In this document: positions 14,794 through 21,536 of the stretch, piece after piece
Layout of the letters: each line of letters begins with the position of its first letter
How positions within the stretch are numbered: the stretch's first letter is position 1
Virus record (IMG/VR): IMGVR_UViG_3300042312_000342
Location: 1 to 22,456 of that record
DNA from: a virus
DNA: 22,456 nucleotides
Strand: one strand, 5' to 3'
The notes under the pieces: model-generated
What the model was told of the DNA's origin: nothing
Databases searched by the model: none
The model's input: the letters and a program-made list of their open reading frames with translations, nothing else
Program-made: the position numbers and the translations under genes

Positions 14794-14940
14794 TTAATAA
14801 CCCAACTTTTCTAGTTGGTCTATGTTAGCTTCTACAATATACACACTGTGTGTTATTGAACATGTAAATGCAAGACTCATTGCGAGTGCTAATTTTCTAA
14901 AATGCCAAAAATCTGTTGGGCTTAGGGTGATTGTTTTCAT
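14794..14940 (-). CDS. 48-residue protein in a one-gene unit between two terminators
   Basis: A small protein beginning MKTITLSPTDFWHFRKLALA, then MSLAFTCSITHSVYIV and an end LEKLGY. The frame is complete from the ATG at 14940. It lies alone between the terminator at 14961-14996 and the hairpin at 14761-14780, and only about 20 bases separate the upstream T-run from its ATG. In that space sits the element at 14950-14963. No function is recognised; the middle is mildly hydrophobic but not a clear membrane span. Confidence 0.7.
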   Translation of the reverse strand: MKTITLSPTDFWHFRKLALAMSLAFTCSITHSVYIVEANIDQLEKLGY

Positions 14941-14949
14941 TGTTTATAG

Positions 14950-14963
14950 TTATTAAGGATTAA
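14950..14963 (-). promoter_or_regulatory. CCTTAATAAC-type upstream element before the 48-residue gene
   Basis: In the sense direction it reads TTAATCCTTAATAA, ending nine bases before the ATG at 14940. It lies directly downstream of the VWA-gene terminator, so transcription of this gene should begin here if the terminator works. The same core occurs before 17435, 20399 and 21356. Confidence 0.5.
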
Positions 14964-14996
14964 AAAATCCCTACACATTTTGTATATGTGTAGGGA
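14961..14996 (-). terminator. Intrinsic terminator after the VWA gene
   Basis: A perfect 11-bp stem (TCCCTACACAT / ATGTGTAGGGA) with a 7-base loop, followed on the minus strand by six T residues (14962-14967). It lies about 20 bases after the stop of the VWA gene and closes the MoxR-VWA unit. Confidence 0.92.
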
Positions 14997-15017
14997 AAAT
15001 ATTAAATAATTTTATCG

Positions 15018-16412
15018 TTATTTAATTTTTTGTTTTCCTGCTTCTGCAGAATAAGAAAATACTTCATCATTATATGTAACCTCAATTTGTTTACCCTCTG
15101 TAGCTAAACATAAATCTTTTAATTGATCACTAAATTCTAATAATGATATAGCATTCACTTTGTATGGAAATTCTTCTGAACCCACACTGTCTTGACCATC
15201 ATTTGTAATTAATATTTCAGGCTTTTCTTCTGATAAATCTACATCTAAATTATGTAATCTACCACAATTCACTTCATTAGCAACATATTCTACTATACCA
15301 CCAATATCAGTTCCTCCACCATTAGGAGAATTAGAAAATGTTTGCCAAAATTTAATTACATCTTCTCTATCTTTAATGTGTTGAAAATTAAGATCGCTAG
15401 TTCTTTCAACAAAATAGCTAACAAACACTTCAGCTTCTCCTTTCATGACATATTTAAATCTATCAATAAGAATAGCATTCACCCATATTTGTTTTTCAAC
15501 TTCATTCATGCTTCCTGAAAAGTCTATAAGCATAATAATCTTTTGAATTTGTTCTTTTCTATCTACAGGAACATTAACTGTTAAATCTTTAGTTAAGAAC
15601 TTACTTCTAAAATTTGGATAAACTTTCTGCATTAGATTCATCATATGAATTTGAGAGTAATCTCTCATTATCATAGTGGAATACTCATCAGAGTTAGCTA
15701 CAATCTTTTCACTAATTTCTTTTTCCACTTTAAATTCAGAACCAAACTTACCAACAAGAGATAGACAATTCATAATCTCCATTTTTCTGTCTTTACTAAG
15801 CTCGTTTAATTCTAATTGTTCATTGATGTTAGGATCAGAATACAACTGTCTATCAAAGTCAAGTCTTTTAGTAAGATCTATCTCTTCATCTTCATCTCTC
15901 TCTTCTCTTTCTTCTCTACTTGATTGACCTTTTAGTTTCAAATAAATAGATATAGCTTGCTCTAATGGAGAGAATCCAGGAATGAATTGCTCGAATATAC
16001 TATCGTACAAAGCTTTCTTCTGTTGGTATTCACCTTGTTCAGATTCTGATAGCTTATCATAGTCTGCATATTTCTCAGCAACATATTCTCTTTCATCAAT
16101 CATCTTGAAATAGCATATACGTGCTAGTTCTTTGATTGTATCAATAGATGTTTGCTTAGGTGCATGCACTTTCTTTTTGATCTCTGCAGCTGTTGGTGTT
16201 AGATAGTTAACTGGATTTTTAACAAACAGATCATCATTGTTATCAACACTACCATAGTCCCAAGAGTAAGAGAATGATGACCAGTTTGATTTAGACCATC
16301 CACTGCCACCATATTTACTCTTCCATCCTCCTGTACTCTTTTTAGGAGCATAGGTTGGGGCATAATAACTATCGTAATAGTCATCATACCCATCATCCCA
16401 TAACTTTCCCAT
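15018..16412 (-). CDS. VWA-domain protein partner of the MoxR ATPase
   Basis: A 464-residue protein with a C-terminal von Willebrand A domain. The metal-binding MIDAS motif is intact: DFSGS (D297, S299, S301), threonine T368 in GGGTDI, and D405 in ITNDGQD. VWA proteins paired with MoxR ATPases act as adaptor/substrate partners in complex assembly or disassembly (RavA-ViaA and CoxD-CoxE types). Residues 1-60 are low complexity, rich in Y, G, S, W and D (DDYYDSYYAPTYAP; YGGSGWSKSNWSSFSYSW), and probably disordered. Residues 80-290 are mostly helical, with a highly charged EEREERDEDEEID stretch. The gene starts three bases after the MoxR stop and is followed by a strong terminator. Domain call firm; role inferred. 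Confidence 0.92.
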   Translation of the reverse strand: MGKLWDDGYDDYYDSYYAPTYAPKKSTGGWKSKYGGSGWSKSNWSSFSYSWDYGSVDNNDDLFVKNPVNYLTPTAAEIKKKVHAPKQTSIDTIKELARICYFKMIDEREYVAEKYADYDKLSESEQGEYQQKKALYDSIFEQFIPGFSPLEQAISIYLKLKGQSSREEREERDEDEEIDLTKRLDFDRQLYSDPNINEQLELNELSKDRKMEIMNCLSLVGKFGSEFKVEKEISEKIVANSDEYSTMIMRDYSQIHMMNLMQKVYPNFRSKFLTKDLTVNVPVDRKEQIQKIIMLIDFSGSMNEVEKQIWVNAILIDRFKYVMKGEAEVFVSYFVERTSDLNFQHIKDREDVIKFWQTFSNSPNGGGTDIGGIVEYVANEVNCGRLHNLDVDLSEEKPEILITNDGQDSVGSEEFPYKVNAISLLEFSDQLKDLCLATEGKQIEVTYNDEVFSYSAEAGKQKIK

Positions 16413-16415
16413 CTC

Positions 16416-17717
16416 TTAGATAAATGAAGCGATAGTTAAATTCTTCTCAAACTTCTCAAGAGCAGATGTAGCTGCTTTAACAAGTTGTGAGTGTACATGT
16501 ACAACATCATCACCCACTACTAATCCTTTGATATCAGACAATTGCTTCTTAAGGTCTGAAATAGCACCTTTATGTAACTTTTCATCTTCTTTAGATACCA
16601 ATGGTAGAGTTGTTAGAGTTTCAATGCTAAATGTAATAGCTGCAGACAGTTCTCTAAATTTAATAGTAGATTCAAACTTTTTAATAGCTTCAGCTATTAA
16701 AGAAGGTTTTTTAGCAAACTCTGCAATGAATGTTAATGATTCAGGACCACACTCATCATACACTTGATAAGCTGTTACAGCTACACGTGGACTGATTATG
16801 ATGCTGTTTTTAGCATATTCTTGTAATAAATAAGGAATTACAGGATCTACATTATCTACACCAAACTTACTCTCAAGTAGTTTGTTATAGCTAATTTCTG
16901 TATAATTATCCCATATTACATTTAATTCAAGAGGAAATCTTTCCATAAGTGCTTTTAAAGACATATTCTTAGAGAATTCATCTCTAGTACGATTGGTACA
17001 ACAAATAATAAACTTTGTTTCAATAGGAAATATTTGTGAACCATTTCTAAAAATACCACTAGATAGAATATCCTTCAACTGCTCTAGAATGAAATCAGGA
17101 GCATCAAACAACTCTTCGAATATAACATATTCATGGTTCATAAAACTATTCTCTACAAGATATTCAATCTTACCTGTTGTTTCAAATGTTGGTATATCAA
17201 GACCACCAAACAATCTGTCTGTTGTCATACCTGTACCCATAGTTTGAACAAATGGGTTAATACCTTTTGATTTAAGAAAATCAAGGGTTATTTCTGATTT
17301 TCCATGTCCCCCAGGACCATGTAAAATAACATTTTTACGAGTTTTAAACCCTACATTTAAAATGTTAACTGTTTTGTCCATAAATACAAATTTCTCTGTT
17401 GTTTGAACTACTGCTTTCTTTGTTTTTGTTGCCATTGTTTTCTGTGTTATTAAGGAATTATTTAATTGTTTTAATTTTTCTAATGTTTCTTCAATGTTTG
17501 TTTCTTCAATTTCTATTATATCTCTAGGAAAGAATTTCCATCCTTCATATATAAACCCTTCTTTAATTTTTGAATAATATTCATCAGGAATTTCTTCTCC
17601 TAAAAAACAATTCATTTCTTCGTCTGAATTCCACTGCAAAGGAAACTCACATCCATATTTTTCTCTCCAATTTCCTTCTTTTTGAAACTCTTCTTTAGTT
17701 TTAAAACGATATCTCAT
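16416..17717 (-). CDS. MoxR-type AAA+ ATPase with a fused N-terminal phage domain and an internal start
   Basis: A 433-residue protein. The MoxR part has Walker A GPGGHGKS (134-141), Walker B VIFEE (198-202), sensor-1 CCTNR (239-243) and a candidate arginine finger in MERF (R260). MoxR ATPases remodel protein complexes together with a VWA partner, encoded here by the next gene. Residues 1-70 (RYRFKTKEEFQKEGNWREKY, then WNSDEEMNCFLGEEI) are a separate small domain resembling stand-alone phage proteins with an (F)KTKEEF...W...W...(M)..(F/L)G pattern. In frame at residue 95 an ATG (17435, MATKTKKAVVQTT) is preceded 11 bases upstream by a CCTTAATAAC element, so a 339-residue MoxR form may also be made. 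The assignment is strong; the dual start is inferred. Confidence 0.92.
   Translation of the reverse strand: MRYRFKTKEEFQKEGNWREKYGCEFPLQWNSDEEMNCFLGEEIPDEYYSKIKEGFIYEGWKFFPRDIIEIEETNIEETLEKLKQLNNSLITQKTMATKTKKAVVQTTEKFVFMDKTVNILNVGFKTRKNVILHGPGGHGKSEITLDFLKSKGINPFVQTMGTGMTTDRLFGGLDIPTFETTGKIEYLVENSFMNHEYVIFEELFDAPDFILEQLKDILSSGIFRNGSQIFPIETKFIICCTNRTRDEFSKNMSLKALMERFPLELNVIWDNYTEISYNKLLESKFGVDNVDPVIPYLLQEYAKNSIIISPRVAVTAYQVYDECGPESLTFIAEFAKKPSLIAEAIKKFESTIKFRELSAAITFSIETLTTLPLVSKEDEKLHKGAISDLKKQLSDIKGLVVGDDVVHVHSQLVKAATSALEKFEKNLTIASFI
17447..17460 (-). promoter_or_regulatory. CCTTAATAAC-type element inside the MoxR gene, before an in-frame ATG
   Basis: In the sense direction it reads TAATTCCTTAATAA, ending 11 bases before the ATG at 17435 (methionine 95). 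It lies within coding sequence, where such a match at start-codon spacing is not expected by chance, so it supports internal initiation. Confidence 0.45.
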
Positions 17718-17730
17718 AAAAATGTGTTTT

Positions 17731-17769
17731 AAATAAAAACACGCATATTTATAAAAAACATGCGTGTTT
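17731..17769 (-). terminator. Intrinsic terminator upstream of the MoxR gene
   Basis: A 10-bp stem AAACACGCAT / ATGCGTGTTT (17737-17746 and 17760-17769) with a 13-base loop, followed on the minus strand by T-rich TTTTTATTT. It lies 11 bases after the stop of the 114-residue gene, so the MoxR-VWA pair begins a new unit or is reached only by read-through. Confidence 0.85.
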
Positions 17770-17779
17770 AGTTAATTTT

Positions 17780-18124
17780 TTAGCTATCAAGCAAACTAGC
17801 TTGCTCATTTAAAAATTCTAATTTAGAAATATGAGCTTCTAATTCTTGTTCTGTTGTTATTAAAGAATTTTTAGCATTTAAAAGGGTTCTTATGTAAGAA
17901 TTTCTATCTGAAATCAAACATCCATTGTTTAACCTTGCAAGTCTAAGATTTTCTTTAGCTTCTTCCACTTTGTCTTCCAAAGAAATTGTATCACCTATTA
18001 GTGAAGCAATTTGTGTTTTAAAAGCACTATCAGCTTGTCTTAATACTTTTTGTGCTGTTGCTTCAGCATCATCTCCTTTTAAAAGAGCTACAATTTCTTT
18101 TACAAATGACTTTGTTGTGTTCAT
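17780..18124 (-). CDS. Coiled-coil hypothetical protein, 114 aa
   Basis: All-helical by appearance: KSFVKEIVALLKGDDAEATA, then DSAFKTQIASLIGD and a long heptad-rich helix (LEDKVEEAKENLRLARLNN; LLNAKNSLITTEQELEAHIS). No catalytic motif or membrane segment. It lies five bases after the 576-residue gene and upstream of the MoxR unit, from which the terminator at 17731-17769 separates it. A scaffold or complex component is possible, but nothing in the sequence proves it. Confidence 0.75.
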   Translation of the reverse strand: MNTTKSFVKEIVALLKGDDAEATAQKVLRQADSAFKTQIASLIGDTISLEDKVEEAKENLRLARLNNGCLISDRNSYIRTLLNAKNSLITTEQELEAHISKLEFLNEQASLLDS

Positions 18125-18129
18125 GGGTT

Positions 18130-19860
18130 TTAAAATTTTAAATGATTAATTTGTTTTTTTGTGCATAACTTAACATTAACAGAGTGCACAGGTTCTATTA
18201 ATGGAATTTGTTTATTAAGATTTGTACTTATAAAATAACCTGCCTCAGAATTTTTTATTAATTCTGAAGACAATTGAGACTTGCTCAATACATTTTGTTT
18301 AAATTCTTCAAATGATATTTCTGTATAACCATAAGGAATAGATACATTCCACTTAGTGTAAGTTCCATCATTTGCATTAGAAACTAACCATCCTTTAAAA
18401 GTTGTAATTCTTGTTGAAAAATATGGTTGGTTTTTTCTCCATTCATCTAATGTTTTAGAATTTTCATCATTGATTTTTACACACCAATTACTTGGAAATG
18501 ATTTATTAACTGGTTCTAAATTAGCATGATTTATTTCTTCTTGTGTTGCTAACCTCATTTGGTTTTTAAAATATTTATGAGTAACATTAGAAACTGTATA
18601 ATAATCATCATTATAATATTCTTCTATTATACCTGTTGTACCTAAATCTTTAGTGTTTTGAGTTATTGTAACCCAATCTCCTATTTTAGGAATCCAACTT
18701 AAATCAGTTACATCATAAGGCTTTCCTAATCTATTATACTCAGCTATTTCTTCAACAGTGGCATATCTCCAAAGAGATGATTTATATTGTAAAAAATATA
18801 AACCATTAGTAGTTTTTTCAGATAAATCTAACTCAGGTAGAATACTAGAACTATTTTGTCTTTGTTTATAACAATAATTTTTTTTAAAGTTTGTAGATTC
18901 ATCATTATTTAAAACAATATAATCTCCTTTTTTAAATTCATTTACTGTTATAGGAAAACTTATTATTTCAGCCCATTTTCCATCTCCATAAATAGCAGCA
19001 CCATTAGGAACACCTCCTCCATTTCCTTTATCAGTAGAAACAATAATTTTATTTGTTTCAAAAACAATATGATTATTTTTAGACACTGTTAATTCTTTTT
19101 TTTCACCATAAAGAGGAACAAACTTTGTATTAATTGGATACATTTCTTTAGCTTGTGCTAATATTGTTCTCATTGAATCAATTTTATCAGGGTGACTATC
19201 AGGTAAATATTGTTGAACTTCTTCAATAGAAAGTTCTTTAATGTCACTCATTTTGCTAAGATTATAAGCATCATTATTACTTATTGTACCACTCCATAAA
19301 TATGTTCTCCAAGAAATATAAATAATATCATTATCTATTGATTTAACTTTACATACCACTCTTCTGTTTGATTCTCTTAATCCTTCCCAACTAAAAGAAT
19401 AAAACTTACCTATTTCAATATTAGGTTTTGATTGTTGTACTTCATAAGCTTCTTTAGTAGAAGGTTTTACAAGATGTTTAAATGGTTGTTCTCTTTGACC
19501 ATCATAAAATATCACTTTACAATAACTTCCACATTTCCAATCTTCGACTTTAACAATTTGTCCTTTATATTTAGTATCAATATATTCTACATATTCATGA
19601 GATATATATTTTCTTTTAAACTCTTCAAAAGAAATAATATGATTTTCACCATGTTTCTTTAAATAAGAGATTGTCCATTTTCCTGCAACAGGAACACTAC
19701 TAGGCTCTAAATAAACACTAATATATTTCCATACGCTTGGTTCAAAACCAAAATAATAACGATCAATCTTTTCTTCTATTGATTCTAAATAATCAAAAAC
19801 TTTATCAACTTCTTCCTTAGAAGAACATTCTATAAATAATTTTTTATCTATATTTTCCAT
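18130..19860 (-). CDS. Large modular phage protein with repeated ISFEEFK and ATxEEI units, 576 aa
   Basis: A mosaic of small phage modules. ISFEEFK occurs at residues 76-82 and again at 515-521, each ending a similar module; the second runs from WCVKINDENSKTLDEW (459-474) through GWLVSNANDGTY to GYTEISFEEFK. Two short repeats, RYATVEEIAEYNRL (365-378) and RLATQEEINHANL (436-448), follow beta segments starting GDYIVLN (312-318) and GDWVTIT (394-400), resembling SH3-like folds. A GDGKWAEII segment is at 292-300. These units also occur as short stand-alone proteins in Bacteroidota phages, and none has a known activity. The gene lies between the acidic-tailed 160-residue gene and the 114-residue gene, upstream of MoxR-VWA. 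A multivalent adaptor role is inferred only from the repeats. Confidence 0.82.
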   Translation of the reverse strand: MENIDKKLFIECSSKEEVDKVFDYLESIEEKIDRYYFGFEPSVWKYISVYLEPSSVPVAGKWTISYLKKHGENHIISFEEFKRKYISHEYVEYIDTKYKGQIVKVEDWKCGSYCKVIFYDGQREQPFKHLVKPSTKEAYEVQQSKPNIEIGKFYSFSWEGLRESNRRVVCKVKSIDNDIIYISWRTYLWSGTISNNDAYNLSKMSDIKELSIEEVQQYLPDSHPDKIDSMRTILAQAKEMYPINTKFVPLYGEKKELTVSKNNHIVFETNKIIVSTDKGNGGGVPNGAAIYGDGKWAEIISFPITVNEFKKGDYIVLNNDESTNFKKNYCYKQRQNSSSILPELDLSEKTTNGLYFLQYKSSLWRYATVEEIAEYNRLGKPYDVTDLSWIPKIGDWVTITQNTKDLGTTGIIEEYYNDDYYTVSNVTHKYFKNQMRLATQEEINHANLEPVNKSFPSNWCVKINDENSKTLDEWRKNQPYFSTRITTFKGWLVSNANDGTYTKWNVSIPYGYTEISFEEFKQNVLSKSQLSSELIKNSEAGYFISTNLNKQIPLIEPVHSVNVKLCTKKQINHLKF

Positions 19861-19876
19861 GTTATATAAATTTTAA

Positions 19877-19906
19877 AAGAAAAGGAGATTTTTTTCTCCT
19901 TTTCTT
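19877..19906 (-). terminator. Perfect 12-bp hairpin between the 160- and 576-residue genes
   Basis: The stem AAGAAAAGGAGA / TCTCCTTTTCTT with a 6-base loop lies 10 bases after the stop of the 160-residue gene. The 3' flank on the minus strand is A/T-rich but lacks a T-run, so it could be an attenuating terminator or a processing or stability hairpin at the head of the 576-residue gene. Confidence 0.55.
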
Positions 19907-19916
19907 ATTAATATAA

Positions 19917-20399
19917 TTAATCTTCATTATCATTGTTCTCTTCTTTATTAGCAAAACCATCAAGAAAATCTTTAATTTCTTTTGGTAATTTACTACCATC
20001 AATTGGTTCACCATTACTTTCTTTAGCAAGTTGTATAAGAAAGTCTTTTATATTATCAGGTACATCATCTTCAGAAATAGAAACTTTCTGAACACCTTCA
20101 AGAATATCTAGTAAACCTTTCATTTTTTCTTCCATTTGTTTTTCAAAATCATCTAATTTATCTCTTAAATAGAAAGAAGCTAATATAACCAATTGGTTAT
20201 AACTAAAATTATGTAAACATTCTTCTACTAACATACTAGGAGAAAAATCTTCTCTTATTTGTTTTGTTTCTGTAAACATACTGTTTTTTATAATTTCTAG
20301 AACATTGTTTTTTAGGTCAGTAAGATAATTTTCTTCTACACCAATTGCTTTGTTAAGCTTTTTTTGACCGTGGTCAAAAGTAAAAATACTTGTACTCAT
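19917..20399 (-). CDS. Hypothetical acidic-tailed protein, 160 aa
   Basis: Not recognised. The start MSTSIFTFDHGQKKLNKAIG is followed by helices with LVEECLHNFSYNQLVILASF and DDFEKQMEEKMKGLLDILEG. A charged C-terminal third has DDVPDNIKDFLIQLAKES and ends in the acidic FANKEENNDNED. The segment DNIKDFLIQLAKES repeats loosely as KEIKDFLDGFANKE, so two related short helices occur in tandem. The ATG is preceded by the CCTTAATAAC element at 20410-20423. It heads the string of genes that ends at the MoxR terminator. Confidence 0.7.
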   Translation of the reverse strand: MSTSIFTFDHGQKKLNKAIGVEENYLTDLKNNVLEIIKNSMFTETKQIREDFSPSMLVEECLHNFSYNQLVILASFYLRDKLDDFEKQMEEKMKGLLDILEGVQKVSISEDDVPDNIKDFLIQLAKESNGEPIDGSKLPKEIKDFLDGFANKEENNDNED

Positions 20400-20409
20400 T
20401 TTGTTTATG

Positions 20410-20423
20410 TTATTAAGGATTAA
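20410..20423 (-). promoter_or_regulatory. CCTTAATAAC-type upstream element before the 160-residue gene
   Basis: In the sense direction it reads TTAATCCTTAATAA, ending 10 bases before the ATG at 20399. About 13 bases further upstream is a palindromic hairpin, TATAACT-AAT-AGTTATA (20437-20453). Confidence 0.45.
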
Positions 20424-20448
20424 AATTTTTTGTTTTTATAACTAATAG

Positions 20449-20526
20449 TTATACTGTTTCTGAAATACTTGTTCTAAGACTTATAATTTCTTTTAGAAGA
20501 TCTAATAATTTTTCTTGTTGTTTCAT
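20449..20526 (-). CDS. Possible 25-residue peptide
   Basis: A complete frame starting MKQQEKLLDLLKEIISLRTS. It is helical and amphipathic, but too short to judge. The start has an A/T-rich leader as for other genes. It could be a real small peptide or chance. The rest of 20527-20617 shows no frame I can support. Confidence 0.35.
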   Translation of the reverse strand: MKQQEKLLDLLKEIISLRTSISETV

Positions 20527-20617
20527 TTTAAAAATAATTTAAGTTAAATTTTAGCACTCAATGGCCATAAAATTACTTCTATGACCACTTAAGCTAAAAA
20601 CAAATCTATACTCTTTT

Positions 20618-20779
20618 TTAATTATTATTTTCTTTCGAGTCTGCTAACATCATCCCAATAATTATTGGAAGAGTGATAGGACTCAACACCCATATTATAA
20701 AAGAAGAACTCTCTTCTTTTTCAAAAGACTGAATAAACATACCTAACATAATTAAGTATGATATTATTATGTAAAACAT
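20618..20779 (-). CDS. 53-residue membrane peptide with two spans
   Basis: Starts MFYIIISYLIMLGMFIQSF, then KEESSSFIIWVLSPITLPII and IGMMLADSKENNN, giving two hydrophobic segments around an acidic turn. Its ATG overlaps the stop of the 63-residue gene (TGATG), so the two are translationally coupled. Function unknown. Confidence 0.65.
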   Translation of the reverse strand: MFYIIISYLIMLGMFIQSFEKEESSSFIIWVLSPITLPIIIGMMLADSKENNN

Positions 20780-20970
20780 CATAAACCTATCATTTCATCA
20801 AAAGAGTTTTTTAATAACTCTTTAAGGTTAATTTTTTCTTCTTCTAATTCAGTGATACGTTCTTCAATGATATGAACATTCACATCATCGTAACCATCTT
20901 TAAGACTATCCAATGAATGTATCTCCATATGAATATCTTGTAGTCTTTGTTGGATATTTTCTACTCTCAT
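20779..20970 (-). CDS. 63-residue coiled-coil protein
   Basis: The helix MRVENIQQRLQDIHMEIHSL, then EERITELEEEKINLKELLKN, gives two amphipathic segments likely to pair. It overlaps the stop of the 129-residue gene by ATGA and the start of the 53-residue membrane peptide gene by one base. Unrecognised otherwise. Confidence 0.7.
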   Translation of the reverse strand: MRVENIQQRLQDIHMEIHSLDSLKDGYDDVNVHIIEERITELEEEKINLKELLKNSFDEMIGL

Positions 20971-21356
20971 GATAATAAGTATTTAGAATATTTCTCTGTT
21001 ACTAATCTTATTTGTTCTTTAGCATAAACATCTGCATCATAATCCATATATGCATCAACAAGAGCTTTTATTGCATTAGCTTGTGCTGTAACATATGCTT
21101 CATCATGTAAATCGTTGTTATAAATATGAGCTGTATCAAAGCCTATAACAAAATACTCTTTGTCTTTATCCCATTCACTATAAGTGATTTCTTCAGGACA
21201 ATTATCAAGTTCTAAATAGTTTCCCCAACCTTCTTTCAATTTAACCAATATTGGATGGTCTTCGGGAATATGAACGTATCCACATCCCCAACCAGTTTTA
21301 CATGATGATACAAAATCACCATTATATGCCATTGTACTAATAAATGTTTCTTTCAT
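20967..21356 (-). CDS. Conserved phage hypothetical protein (GYVxIPxxHP...GFDTAH family), 129 aa
   Basis: The protein contains GWGCGYVHIPEDHP, EEITYSEW and FVIGFDTAHIYND, the signature of a small widespread family (a 'GYV..P..HP' strand, a 'TYS' strand and a 'GFD(T/C)AH.(G)D' end) found in phages and bacteria; function not known to me. The C-terminal 40 residues are helical (ANAIKALVDAYMDYDADV; EQIRLVTEKYSKYLL). The start is preceded by a CCTTTAATAAC element (21365-21380) just after a terminator (21387-21414), so it begins a new unit. Confidence 0.85.
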   Translation of the reverse strand: MKETFISTMAYNGDFVSSCKTGWGCGYVHIPEDHPILVKLKEGWGNYLELDNCPEEITYSEWDKDKEYFVIGFDTAHIYNNDLHDEAYVTAQANAIKALVDAYMDYDADVYAKEQIRLVTEKYSKYLLS

Positions 21357-21364
21357 ATTATTTG

Positions 21365-21380
21365 TTATTAAAGGATTATT
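21365..21380 (-). promoter_or_regulatory. CCTTTAATAAC-type upstream element before the 129-residue gene
   Basis: In the sense direction it reads AATAATCCTTTAATAA, ending eight bases before the ATG at 21356, and lies seven bases downstream of a terminator T-run. Compared with the other copies it has one extra T. Confidence 0.45.
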
Positions 21381-21386
21381 TATATT

Positions 21387-21414
21387 AAAAAAATGTAGAG
21401 GTTAAGTACTCTAC
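21387..21414 (-). terminator. Intrinsic terminator after the tRNA-like region
   Basis: A 6-bp stem GTAGAG / CTCTAC (21395-21400 and 21409-21414) with an 8-base loop, followed on the minus strand by A then seven T residues (21387-21393). It would end the transcript carrying the tRNA-like gene. Confidence 0.8.
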
Positions 21415-21536
21415 TCCAACTTTGGCAGTAACTCATGTGTTACATAATTGACTAAGAATTATAAGGAATCCCACCTCTTTCACATGGCGACTTTAAGTAG
21501 CTGCGTGTTGCTGTTAATAAACTAGCTTAATTAGTG
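21415..21536 (-). other. Non-coding stretch between the tRNA-like gene and its terminator
   Basis: 122 bases with no supportable open frame, visibly richer in G/C than the surroundings (for example GCAGCTAC and AGAGGTGGGATTCC in the sense direction). A 5-bp stem with loop, GTAAC-ACATGA-GTTAC, is near its 3' end. It is probably part of the tRNA transcript and could be a small structured RNA, but I cannot assign a family. Confidence 0.35.

Noticed and set aside
14564-14797. Plus-strand frame of 77 residues across 14.6-14.8 kb
   Set aside because: It covers the minus-strand coiled-coil gene and the terminator hairpin and has no recognisable pattern.
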